DNA of 64,000 bases. Source: Haberlea rhodopensis. Lineage: Eukaryota > Streptophyta > Magnoliopsida > Lamiales > Gesneriaceae. A program made the translations under genes and the position numbers. The stretch covers positions 806,001 to 870,000 of the forward strand of contig CAJQUN010000151.1 in NCBI GenBank assembly GCA_907163345.1. The letters are read 5' to 3'. Within the stretch, counting starts at the first letter, position 1; each line of letters starts with the position of its first letter. Shown here piece by piece: positions 44,876-55,554 of the stretch. The notes under the pieces were generated by a model, which was not told the origin of the DNA, made no database searches, and worked only from the letters and a program-made list of their open reading frames with translations.

Positions 44876-45374
44876 TTCATAAACTCTACCTATGCAGATT
44901 TCACAAACTCTACTTATGCCTAAACTCTACCTATGCATAAACTATACCTGCGTATTACATCAGCTCTACCTACTTAAATCAGTCCTAAGACAGAGTCAAA
45001 CACAATTCGTTTAATTTATTTCTAGAATAATAACCTCTAAATCGTGGGCAATAATGGTGAGGTAATGAGAGAGTTAATGGGGATAATGGAAGGTTGTGAC
45101 TCCCAGATTATTTCCCCTATAAATACCCGAGCATTCTCAAAGCAAAAGGGGACAAAATCCGAAATAAATCACACAAAATTATTCACACAAAGAAACCCAG
45201 AAATATGCTGCAAGTTCCAGCAACTATTTTGGAGATAAACGAAGGATTTTCAAAGTGCATTCTGCAACCCAAATCAACTCAAATAAATTTTAGGAAATCA
45301 TCAAAATAATCTGTAAGTGGGTTTTTGTATATTGTTATTCATTTGGGTTTTGAAAACTGTATGTATGTTTTGGA

Positions 45375-45724
45375 GCAAAATGCTACTTATATGGGCACCA
45401 CCTCTTGAATCGACGGATCAAAGTGCCACGTATACGGGAGCCACCACTTGAATCCATTAAACACCTCTAAAACCTTGATGTTATTGGATCCATGTTTGTT
45501 ATGTGCATTTTTGAATTTATGAAATATGCACTTCTAAATATGATGGCTATGCGAGGAAAAGTGCTATGTGTGTGGGAGCCACCACTTGAATCGGCGGGGC
45601 AAAGTGCTACGTACGGCGGGAGCCACCTCTTGAACCTGCGGGGTAAAGTGTTGCGTGTACAGGAGCCAGCTCTTGAACCTTAAGAACAAAGTGCTACACA
45701 TACAAGAGCCACCAGTTGAACCTG
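45375..45724 (+). repeat. About 43-bp minisatellite in D LTR
   Basis: Six copies of a unit built from AAAGTGCTACGTGTA, GGGAGCCACCACTTGAA and CGGCGGGGC, in two groups. The 3' LTR has an equivalent set at 53521-53800. Confidence 0.85.
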
Positions 45725-45828
45725 TATGAGTTATTATATAAATCTGTTCTGTTGTGATATCAATTCTGATGTGATAACAGTTTTGTTCTAGCTCTAGACG
45801 AGCAAATCATTTTTGGCTCTTGTGTGAG

Positions 45829-47152
45829 TGATGTGACTAGAAATAGACACATCTATTGCGCTTAATTGTCTACTATTTGGTATGTTTTGATGGAAAATTT
45901 GATACATATGCTACCTAATCATATATTTGTGTAAATATAGGTGGAATCAAAGAAATCTAGCTAACAATGGCGACTAAGGATCAAGAAATACATTGTAGTT
46001 GACAAGGGATCGAAGTAGGCCAAGAAAAATGCATAAAAATTATATGAGGTGCTCGATCAATCGCCCAGAAGAGCTCGATCGATCGAGCAAGGTAGAAGAT
46101 TTAAGCAACAAAATATGTGAGTGCTCGATCGATCTAGAGAAGTGCTCGATCAATCGAGAGACCAGAATCCTCAAAAATTAGGAAACTTGATTTTACCATC
46201 TTGGATAGATTTTTACCTACTATATCCGATTCTCACCCTATTTACTCGAATTTGGGGACCTTGAATCAGATATACTTCATTATAATTCAGATTTTAGAAC
46301 ATAATTTTAGATTTTAGAAGATTTTTTACTCTCAAACTTTTGAAGAACGCTTTAGAAGATTTTATATACTTCATATTATAATTCAGATTTTAAAACATAA
46401 TTGACGAGCCGTAAGCGTGTTTCTCTTTAGTAACTTTTTTCTACCGATTATTTTATGTTTTATAAACTAGATTTTGTTGTTTGTAGATTGATTATGAGTA
46501 GCTAAATCTTTTGATTCTTGGTTGAGGGATACTTGCCTTTGAAATTAAAACACTTGTGAATATTTTGGTTTGATTGTTTGATTTTAATTCAATTTCAATT
46601 TGTTTTTTAGGTTATGATTATTTTGATTGCTGTGTTTGATTGATAGAGATCACCTAGTAATCGTGTACACAATCTAAGGCTAATTAATAAGAAACTAAGA
46701 TTGATAATTACCTGATTATGGTGTTATTAAATTCTTAGGAAAAATGATTCGATGATTAATTCTAATGGCTGTACTTGTTATTAATTAGAGTCATCAAACT
46801 TACTAGTTTTGAAGCTATCATTGAATTAATCATAACGGCTGTAGTTTTTGTTAAGGATTTGATAAGAGTCGAATTTGAATGTTGTTTTATATTTGACTAC
46901 GATATGGTAAGGGATGAATTAAATTTCCAATTGATGAATAATTGAATGAAATCGATTATTTAGTGATTTGATGATCAAGTGAATAATTTTCAAAGGTAAA
47001 GTTGATCAAAAATCAAATTTTATTTGTTTAATTTTGTTTTTCGTTAACACAAGAGCATACACTTCCTCGTGGGATCGATCCCTACTTTCACTGCTACATT
47101 AGTTTTCTAAAAAAGTGAGGTTAATTTGGGCATACATAATAAACGCACACCA
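45829..47152 (+). mobile_element. Probable solo LTR G1
   Basis: A 1,324-bp unit, TGATGTGACT...CGCACACCA, flanked by GTGAG (45824-45828) and GCGAG (47153-47157), a 5-bp duplication with one transition. D LTR sequence continues on both sides. It has a CGATCGATCG array (46052-46159). GTGGGATCGATCCCTACTTT at 47072-47091 resembles the U5 end of many plant Ty3 LTRs. No interior. Confidence 0.78.
46052..46159. repeat. CGATCGATCG palindrome array (G1)
   Basis: Two pairs: CTCGATCAATCGC...GCTCGATCGATCGAGC and GCTCGATCGATCTAG...GCTCGATCAATCGAG. The linker is AAGGTAGAAGATTTAAGCAA, close to the family A linker GGCAGAGACTTCAGCAACAA. Confidence 0.88.
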
Positions 47153-47649
47153 GCGAGCAAAATGAGTTTCAGGCTCTATTGAGAGAAAATGTAAGTATAT
47201 ATTTCGGTTCAGTTTTGATATCAGTTTTGATAAAGATTTGTTTAAATGTTTTATTATGAATATATGTATGTTTTATGATATTTGATTGGCCCCTAATTGT
47301 TAGGTACACTCACTCCTTACGTCCCTCCCCAGATAAGAATAAATCTGAAGTAGAAGAGAAGAACAATATCAATTTTGGGGATAGCGAGTTGCTACTGAAA
47401 TAAGAGTCAACCGCTGCTGATGTGATTAGTTTTAATTATTTAAGCTTTCACATTATACTCTGTTTATTACCAGTTGTAAACTAGTTCTTTAGTTATGTAT
47501 CAGTTATGTTGTAAAGACGAATTTCAGTTATTATGGAATAAAAAGACTGGTTTATTTGAGATATGTATCCGAGGCTTGTTGTTTTTGATTTTTTAGTTTG
47601 GAAGCAATGCCGATGTCATCCGTCCCGGTCTCTGGGCTTGACATATAAG

Positions 47650-47661
47650 TGGTATCAGAGC
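47650..47661 (+). other. Primer-binding site, initiator tRNA-Met (D)
   Basis: TGGTATCAGAGC, six bases after the LTR terminus at 47643. Confidence 0.9.
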
Positions 47662-50111
47662 TACCAGGTTTCCATAATCCCGATGGGAAGAACTTCTGAT
47701 TGATAAAAATTTCAGCCGGACAGATTGAAGATCTGTAAAACAGATCAACTATGTAGAGCAGATCACTAGAACAGATCAGTCCAGTAGAGATAAGCCCAGT
47801 TGTTTAATCTGTTTAAATAGACCTGCTGAAAAGGTGAATTAGTTGGGAAATTTATTAGTAGGACTAATAGTTTTAAAATAGATCAGCTAAGTGGTATAGG
47901 TTGGGTAATTTATAGATCGGTGCAGAGCAGCAGAACTGATATGTAGAATTGGTCCGTAAAATAGGCTAGTGGAACTGATCTAAAAAAACTGCTTGAGCAG
48001 TCAACTCAGTAGATTATCCAGTCAACTCAGTAGATTGACCAGTCAGCTGAGCAGACCAGCTGAGCAGATTGACCAGTTGAGCAGATTGACCAGATGAGCA
48101 GATTTACCAATTTTACAGATTTGGCCAGTTGAGCAGATGGTCAACAGAAGCGACCAGTTGTGCAGAACTGAATCAGCTGACCTGACCCAACCAAACAGAG
48201 TCGATTGACCAGTTGAACCCACCAGTCCCTTCAGTCTTTAATCCCAACTAGTCTTGTTTAAAACAGTTTTGACTCCAGAATTGATAAGCCTTGTTTCTAC
48301 CAATTAAAAAAAAAATTTGAACCGAACTATCTTGTTCATATCAGTCTTGTATCCTAAACCTATCGGTTTTTGCTTATATCTATTTTCCTAACCTGACCAC
48401 ATCAAGTTTGTATCTTGAATTAGTTCAGTTTCCAAATAAGAATTGTGTTGTTTGTCGGCCAAACTTCAAATGCCCATTATTTTTTATCCAGAAAGAATTT
48501 TGGCTATTATAACCTTTCTTCGGAAACTTCCTTTCAAGCCAGATCTTACCCAGTAGCCTATTGTAGTACAGACACCATCGACGAGCCCAAAATTTATTAT
48601 TTTCGATAAATCACACCCAATTTTTTTTTTGAATCTTTCCAATTTTCAACAAACTTTGCAGAAGTTTAATTTCCAAACCATGCAATATTTGAAGTCCATG
48701 CTTTGTAGAATTTATGATCTTACTTGGGAGAAATTTTAGAAAAAAATTTTGTTCAATTTTGAGACGCCTTATTTTGGGTCGATTTTTGGATTAAGTATAT
48801 TCCCCTTATCTTGTTCATTCTTGGAACTTAAGTATATAACACATTATATATTGGGAAACATAAGATAAGATATTTTGACATTCTTTGCAGTATTAAGTAC
48901 TTTAGTATCTCATTGTATTAAGGAAATAAGCATTAGATTTTCATCATTGGTTAATTATGGGAACATAAGTAATTGTTATCTGATATGGATGCATAAGATA
49001 TATTATTGATTTTGATAAATTGGGACTTGGACTAAACTTTTGGTTGACAAAACATATAATATGATTTGTTTCTTAAGAGTGATAAAAATCATTTTGATTT
49101 TATTTTAGACTTAGAATAATTCTTGTATTGAAATAAGAAATGATGATATCATATTCTTAGGAATTTATGAGGATATTAAGAACCCAACTTCTTAATTTTG
49201 GCTCATGTGATAACATCTTGAAGATAATAGATTAATCTCTTAAACTTATAAGGATCGTAAGTATCAATTATTTTTTATATAGGTGATACATTGTAAGAAA
49301 GGTAATTGATCAGTCTCTTGGAAGCCATATAATAAGGACATTAGTATCATGTCTTCATCATTACAGAAATTAATTTTGAAATTCGAAGTGAATTTCTTTC
49401 AACTTATTCTCTCCAAACAAACTTGTCTCCGATATTCTTTAAATTCATTATTCATTGATAAACCTATATGACGATCTTAGATCTTTGGGAATTTGTCTCC
49501 GATTTTCTTAAACCAATATATTCCCTTTCGCTCTTTGTTTGGACAGCTCAATACTCATTTGCTAAACCATTTGCTTATCATATTTCATTATAAGCTCCAT
49601 TGTTAGATTTGTTCATTCTTAATGTTGGCTTGACCTTACAAAGTTGAACAGACTAGTTGTCATCGTTCACATCATTTGTACGATTATCTATCCCTCCTCA
49701 AAACTGACTTAGTTGTTATAATTATTCAAAATTAACCTAGCTGATTTCTTGAATTAACCAATGAGTCTCAATTATTCAGAGAGGTCATTTCGGTAAGCCG
49801 ATTTAGTCCTCACTGATATAAAAAAAAATCGATCTCTTTCCAAACGCTTGTGTCTTTCAACCAATTTCACTCAATAGTCATATCAGTATCAATTTTACTT
49901 GATTGAATTGACTTTACTTATATCAAGTAAATTCTTCGTTTATTTTCTCAATAATTTTGATGTGCTTGCTATGATCTATCAGACATCTATTCCAACAGTT
50001 TTTATGATGTAAATGCATTTTAATCCCATTCCATAGTTTCACTTTTGAAGCTTGAACAAGATAATAATAATAATAATAATAAAGTTTTAATTTAGAACTA
50101 TTAGAGAAGAC
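47662..50111 (+). other. Degraded 5' interior of D; no readable gene
   Basis: Includes a run of related 20-22-bp units (ACCAGTTGAGCAGATTG and variants, about 47985-48190) and a (TAA)n microsatellite at about 50061-50082. The remainder is AT-rich with stops in all frames; a gag gene would be expected here but I cannot recognise one. Confidence 0.5.
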
Positions 50112-51672
50112 TTTTGGGTATAGATTAGAAGAGTAAGAGACTTTCAAGCAATCAACTGATAGATAGGCCAAGAACACTATTCCAACTCTATGCTATTAGA
50201 GTGTGTGATGTGACTAGAAATAGACACATCTATTGCGTTTAATTGTATACGATTTGGTATGTTTTGGTGGATAATTTGATACATATGCTACCTAATCGTA
50301 TATTTGTGTAATTGTAGGTGGAATCGAAAAAATCGAGCTAACTAAGGCGAATAAGAAAAGCTTTGGAGCTAATAAGGACTCAATGTAGATCAAGAAAAAG
50401 GCTAAAAATGTAATTTTAGCAGAGGCGATCGACCGCATGGAGGAGGCAATCGATCGCCTATGGACAGAAAGTTGAGCAACAAAATTTACGAAGCAGCGAT
50501 CGATCGCGAGGTTTAGGCGATCGATCGCCAAAGTCCACTGGAGCCAAGCGATCGATCGCGATAAAAGTGGCGATCGATCGCCTAAGTAATTTCGTCGAAA
50601 AAAAATAGCTAGCGATCGATCGCCACCTTATGGCGATCGATCTCCAGCGGTATTTTGGAAATATTGGGAACTTGATTTCTTTCCTTCCTAGATAAAATCT
50701 AACCTACCCATCAGCCTCCATACCTCTTCATACTCGAGAATTAGCCTCTTGAGGAGATAATTGAGAGCTTAGAATAGATTTTTCAATTTTAGAATAATTT
50801 TTCTTTCAAGTTTTGTCAAGAACGACGCGAAGAACGGAGCCGGAATCGACAAGACGGAATCGTGATTCGTCTTAGTAATTTCTTTTCCTTTGTTTATTTA
50901 ATGTTTTCGATTCAGTTTTTGTTATTTTTAGATTCAATTATGCTAGGCTAAACTCATAGATTCTTGGTTGAAGGGATACTTGCTTTTGGATTGGAATCTC
51001 TTGTGAGAATTTTTGTTTGTTTATTGAATTTAAATTCGATTTCAATTCTGTTTCTTGGTATCGATTTCAATGGTTATTGTGTTTGTTTATTAGATTGATC
51101 ACCTAGTATTCACATGCATAATCGATAGCTAATTAAGAAGCAACTAAGATTAATAATTACTGGTTGTAGGTGTTATTGAATTCTTAGGAGAAACGATTGG
51201 GTAATCAATCATTAACGGCTGTAGTTTCTATTGATTAGATTTATCGAACTCACTAGTTTTGAAATCTATCATTGATTTAATCATTAACGGCTGTAGTTTT
51301 GATTAGAGATTTGATAAGGGTCGGATTGAATGTTGTTTTCTCTTTGACCATGATTAAGGTGGGTAGGAATTCAATTTTCAATCGATGAATAATTGAATGA
51401 ATTCGAATGTTAGTGATTTGATGATCAAGAGAGAATTTTCCAAAAGTAAAGTTGACCGAAAACCAAGAATCTCTTCACTCTCATAAGTTTTAACCGTTTT
51501 AGTTAATCTCGTTCATTAGTTTAATTCTGAAAATTTGTTTAGTAGCAATCACTCATCTCAAAACCCCCCTTTTTGGGTATAGATTAGAAGAGTAAGAGAC
51601 TTTCAAGCAATCAACTGATAGATAGGCCAAGAACACTATTCCAACTCTTGAAATCTATTCTATTAGAGTGTG
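50112..51672 (+). repeat. G2: family G LTR flanked by a ~95-bp direct repeat
   Basis: TGATGTGACTAG at 50206 begins sequence clearly related to G1 for about 1.3 kb. Before it (50112-50205) and after it (51571-51672) lies the same 94-102-bp segment, from TTTTGGGTATAGATTAGAAG to CTATTAGAGTGTG. That is far too long for a target duplication; it may be the end of a G-type LTR present twice through recombination. Confidence 0.7.
50424..50646. repeat. CGATCGATCG palindrome array (G2)
   Basis: Four pairs with GCGATCGATCGC-type blocks; the linker after the first is ACAGAAAGTTGAGCAACAAA. Block flanks differ from G1 (GGCGATCGATCGCC rather than CTCGATCGATCGAG), but the blocks keep pair spacing. Confidence 0.9.
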
Positions 51673-51689
51673 CCTTAGAATTTAGCGCC

Positions 51690-52150
51690 AATTGAGAGAA
51701 CTCCTGCCTTTGATCGAAGTTGAATACAACGACAGCATCAAGAGAACATCATACAAAGCTCCTTATGGACCAAAACATCGATCACACTATGTTGGGACGA
51801 AGTAGAAGACCATCAACGGGAGTAAACTCGTTCAAACCCCCGTGAACAAAGTGGTAATCGACAAGGAACAACTCAAGTTAGCACAAGTTCGTCAAAAGAG
51901 CTGGATTGGCTTAATGAGAAGGCCTGCAAAGTCTTAAGTCGGAAACAAAGTCTATAAAGGGAGTAATTCAATTCGTCAAGACAAGAAAGTAGAGTCCAGG
52001 ATACGAGGGACTGTTTGAAATTAGAGAGAATGCAGAAATGTTAGCTATCAATAATCATTAATGTCTTCCATGTATCTCAATTGAGAACATACATAGCCAA
52101 TCCGAACTATGTACCCGAGACTGACATCCAACGTCATGAATAGGAATTTA
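51690..52150 (+). pseudogene. pol: Ty3/gypsy integrase C-terminal remnant of D
   Basis: Translation gives LLPLIEVEYNDS, then APYGPKHRSH, KLVQTPVNKVV and QLKLAQVRQKSW, followed by EVGNKVY-like residues after a stop. These match the end of the integrase core and the region after it in chromoviruses of Tekay/Del kind (LPLIEF-YN, APYEALYGR-CRSP, LAQSRQKSYAD, F-VGDKVFLK). Stops and frameshifts are frequent. No chromodomain is readable in the 440 bp that follow. Confidence 0.8.
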
Positions 52151-52579
52151 GCTCAAGCGATCTATTCCTAACCAGCACTCCATTAATGACCAGAAGGTCA
52201 AACGACCAAATTCGTTAGGTGGTCAGTCCACACCCATTATCTGATTCAAGAAAGTCCCAAAATGCCGTTTTGTAAATTAGCACACGATGGTGCTTCAGAT
52301 GTGAAAAGTTTGGACATAGAATTGTGGATTTCCGTGTAAATAAGAAACATGAGACTTGTCGAGGAATTGACAATCATCCAAACAAGCCAAAGGATAACCA
52401 ACCCAATGCTCGTGTCTTTGTCATGACACTATAGGTAACGATTAATGCAAATGATGTTGCAGCAGCCTAGGATGGAAGGGTTTAAAGATATTTTGGGGAA
52501 GTACCAAAAGATAAGCAGAAATCCTAACCATATATGGTTTTTAGACCAAGTTGGTTCAAGTTTCGAGGGCGAAACTTTC

Positions 52580-52595
52580 AATAAGGAGGGAGGAA
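52580..52595 (+). other. Polypurine tract of D
   Basis: AATAAGGAGGGAGGAA immediately before the LTR start TGTGAAGACC; primes plus-strand synthesis in Ty3 elements. Confidence 0.88.
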
Positions 52596-54178
52596 TGTGA
52601 AGACCCGGTTCCGCGGTCTCACTAGATCAATTTTGAGACAAAAATAGACTGGTCCTAAGGAGATAACAGATCCCATCAGTCTAACCAATATTCATTTGTG
52701 GGTTTGTTGTCGAATTAAAAATCAGTATGAGCAAAACTAATACTAATCCATCAGCTCAACCTATAGAGGAAGCTCAATCAGCTCTACCTGTGGAAGAAAT
52801 CCATCAGCTCTACCTGTAGAACCCTACCTGTGCAGATTTGTTTAAACTCTACCTATGCAGATTTATATAAACTATATCTATGCAGATTTCATAAACTCTA
52901 CCTCTGCAGATTTCATAAACTCTACCTGTGCAGATTTGTATGAACTCTACATATGCATAAACTCTACTTATGCCTAAACTCTACCTATGCAGATTTCACA
53001 AACTCTACTTATGCCTAAACTCTACCTATGCATAAACTATACCTGCGTATTCCATCAGCTCTACTTACCTAAATCGGTCCTGAGACAAAGTCAAACCAAC
53101 TTCTTCTCATTTATTTCCAGAATCATAACCTCTAAATCGTGGGCAATAATGGTGAGGTAATGTAAGAGTTAATGGGGATAATGGAAGGCTATAACTCCCA
53201 GATTATTTTCTTTATAAATACCCGAGCATTCTCAAAGCAAAAGAGGACAAAAATCTGAAATAAATCACACGAAATTATTCACACAAAGAAATCCAAACAT
53301 CTGCTGCAAGTTCCAGCAACTATTTTGGAGATAAAGGAAGGATTTTCAAAGTGCATTCTGCAACCAAATCAACTCAAGTAAATTTAGGAAATCATCAAAG
53401 TGGGGTTTTGTATACAATTATTCATTTGGGTTTTGAAAATAGTATGTATGTGTTAAAAGTTCAATTGAATACAAACTATGAGTTTTCTGAAAAGTTAAGA
53501 CATCAAAGAAATAAGTGTTTAGGAGCAAAGTGCTACGTGTATCGGGGCCAACTCTTGAATTGGCATAGAAAAGGGCCACGTATACGGGAACCACTACTTG
53601 ACTCAATTAAACACCTCTGAAACCTTGATGTTGTTGGATCCATTTTAAGTTATGTGCATTTTTGAATTTATGAAATGTCCGCATCTAAATATGATGGCTA
53701 TGTGGGGGCAAAGTGCTACGTGTGTGGGAGCCATCACTTGAATCGGCGGGGCAAAGTGCTACATATGGCGGGAGAAACCTCTTGACCCTGCGTTTTATGA
53801 TAAAAATATGTATGTTTTATGACTTTCAATTAGCCCCTACTTGCTGGGTGGTGCGTCCCTCCCTAGATAATAATAAATATGAAGTAGAAGAAAAGAAAAA
53901 CATAAATTTTGGGGATGGCGAGCTGCTACTGAAATAAAATTCAAACCACTGCTGATGTGATTAGTTTTAATTATTTAAGCTTCCACATTATACTCTATTT
54001 ATTACCAGTTGTAAAACATTTCTTTATTTATTTATCAGTTATGTTGTAAAGACGAATTTCAGTTATTATGGAATAAAAAGACTGGTTTATTTGAGATTTG
54101 TATCCGAGGCTTGTTGTTTTCGAATTTTTAATTTGGATGCAATGCCGATGACATCCATCCCGATCTCGGGGTGTGACA
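52596..54178 (+). repeat. 3' LTR of D
   Basis: TGTGAAGACCCGG...GGTGTGACA, 1,583 bp. Contains 26-bp CTCTACCTATGCAGATTT repeats (52816-53060), TATA-like TTTATAAATACCC at about 53211-53223 and the 43-bp minisatellite. It lacks the long stretch of the 5' LTR that runs from the last minisatellite units to TGTATGTTTTATGA (the stretch where G1 sits). Confidence 0.88.
52816..53060 (+). repeat. About 26-bp tandem repeats near the start of D LTR
   Basis: Roughly ten degenerate copies of ACTCTACCTATGCAGATTT(CATAA). Several survive at the start of the 5' LTR (44880-44965). Confidence 0.82.
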
Positions 54179-54500
54179 GATTCCCTTGCCTGAGATCCTT
54201 TTCTCTGAGTTATGTCAGTATATCAGCTTTGGATTTTAGCCTTTTGCTCACTGCATGTTCCAAAATTGAGGTCTTGAACCTAGTCAGTCTAAATAGTATC
54301 ATGTTTCCACAAGATACCATGGAGTTGAGTAGTAACTCTTTGAAGGATATTTGCGAAGCATATAGTATGGATAAGTTTATAGGAGGCTGATAGTCTAGAG
54401 AAGTTGCACTTGAAAGATTGCATTCTTGAAGTTTTTGTGCTTGTTTGTAAAGGTATGCTGAGATTACTAAAGATTGATGATGTAAGTGTCATCCATCGAG
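54179..54500 (+). pseudogene. F-box/LRR-repeat protein fragment
   Basis: Directly after the D LTR the frame reads FPCLRSFSLSYVSISALDF, then LLLTACSKIEVLNLVSL, DTMELSSNSLKDI and MDKFI. A small frameshift follows and the next frame reads ADSLEKLHLKDCILEVF and LLKIDDVSVIH. This is the leucine-rich repeat part of plant F-box/LRR proteins of the Arabidopsis At1g67190 type, which act as substrate receptors of SCF ubiquitin ligases. F-box and C-terminus are absent. The 5' edge coincides with the D LTR end, so D may have inserted into this gene copy, or the piece was captured. Confidence 0.82.
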
Positions 54501-54522
54501 GATGACACTTACATCATCAATC
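54472..54522. repeat. Perfect 23-bp inverted repeat at the end of the F-box fragment
   Basis: 54472-54494 (GATTGATGATGTAAGTGTCA and three more bases) is exactly complementary to 54500-54522, with the 5-base loop ATCGA. The left arm is the coding sequence for IDDVSVI, so the right arm is a folded-back copy of it. Confidence 0.93.
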
Positions 54523-54574
54523 GTGATATTGATGAATTAAGCAACATCAGTCCATCATTCTAAATTGATGCCCA
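54523..54574. other. Short spacer, nothing recognised
   Basis: Fifty-two bases between the fold-back and the first base that matches a B LTR. Confidence 0.5.
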
Positions 54575-55416
54575 GAATTGGAACAAGCCAACAAGAGAAT
54601 CGAGGAGCACGATCGAGAAAGAAGCGAGAGGAAGGATCGAGAATCAACGAACGAAGTCGACTTGGGAGTTTGCTTTTACTTTTCTATTTTAGTTTTGAAT
54701 TATTATTGGATTTAATGTGTTTTGGATGATTGAGAAATATCTTAAACATTGTTTTTCCTTTAATATTATTGATTGATTGAATTCATACATCTTCTATGTG
54801 CATGTGTTATTGTTCTTAATGGTTTTAAAGGATTGATCCCCTTTGAATGATACTTTATTATAATTGAGATCGAGAGATAAAATTATAATACAATATAGTA
54901 ATTCATGCCGTGTGTTAAAGATTAGATCGAGAGATAAAATCACATACGAGTGATAGCTTAATCTAAAGGTATTGGTTTTCATAAAGCGCATTCGATATCA
55001 AATTGTTAATTAAGTGAACGAGAGTTACTGGTTGCAATTTGATGTTAGATTTAATATAGCTCGAGAGAGTATATTGAATAAATTCGGAAAACCCGTCACC
55101 TTAGGGATGTATGGAGAAAAGAATTGTAAGGGTTGGGTTAGTTGAATCATTGTCTTGATAATTCTTTCTTGTGGACTTTTCTCGTGATCGTCGATTGTTT
55201 TGGTTGGATTAGAGTAGTTTAATTTAGTTTTAGTTAACTTTTTTTAAAAAAATTTGTAGGTTAAATATAGTTTAAGTGTCTTATTTGTTACTTGCTTGTT
55301 AGTCCATGTGGGTTCGACAATCTGTATTCTTCCTATCTATATTAAAACTTGGCACCATGCACTTGCGGTATAATCGCGCTGCTTTGATATTTTATTGTTT
55401 AAATAAATCACGATCG
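54575..55416 (+). repeat. 5' LTR of B2, 3' half only
   Basis: Begins at GAATTGGAACAAGCC and ends GATCG (usual GATCA) before AGTTTTTGG. The palindrome array would lie in the missing part. Hairpin 1 is kept perfectly at 54856-54890. Confidence 0.87.
54856..54890 (+). other. RNA hairpin 1 in B2 LTR
   Basis: TATTATAATT (54856-54865) pairs with AATTATAATA (54881-54890), loop GAGATCGAGAGATAA. Hairpin 2 follows (GTGTG with CACAT, one wobble pair). Confidence 0.65.
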
Positions 55417-55422
55417 AGTTTT

Positions 55423-55440
55423 TGGCGCCATTACCGGGGA
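55423..55440 (+). other. Primer-binding site, tRNA-Asp, decayed (B2)
   Basis: TGGCGCCATTACCGGGGA, two G-to-A changes from the intact site, as expected from loss of methylated C on the other strand. Confidence 0.88.
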
Positions 55441-55554
55441 CTAACTTTAGTAATATCATACTAGGTTCTTTGACTGTAATTTAACCATTTTTGTTCATTT
55501 CTTAAAAAAAAATTATTTTGTTTTTGTTTTGTTTGTCTTGTGAGGTACTTGGAG

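Larger units (their letters stand above)
44876..47643 (+). repeat. 5' LTR of D (5' truncated), with solo LTR G1 nested
   Basis: Begins in the CTCTACCTATGCAG repeats and ends GGGCTTGACA. TATA-like CCTATAAATACCC at 45116-45128. A 43-bp minisatellite lies at 45375-45724. G1 occupies 45829-47152. Confidence 0.86.
44876..54178 (+). mobile_element. Element D: decayed chromovirus-like Ty3 retrotransposon
   Basis: A 5'-truncated LTR (44876-47643), a PBS for tRNA-iMet, a degraded interior with an integrase remnant (about 51690-52150), a polypurine tract, and a full 3' LTR (52596-54178). Two G-family LTR copies lie within it. No readable gag, protease or RT was found. Confidence 0.82.

Noticed and set aside
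45824..47157. G1 as a complete retrotransposon
   Set aside because: It has no PBS, PPT or second LTR, and its near-duplicated GTGAG/GCGAG flanks fit a solo LTR.
49923..50177. Minus-strand ORF with a poly-Tyr run
   Set aside because: The run is a translated (TAA)n microsatellite, and the frame overlaps the 95-bp direct repeat next to G2.
53351..53620. An 89-codon ORF in the D 3' LTR
   Set aside because: Lies in the LTR minisatellite; not open at the same place in the 5' LTR.
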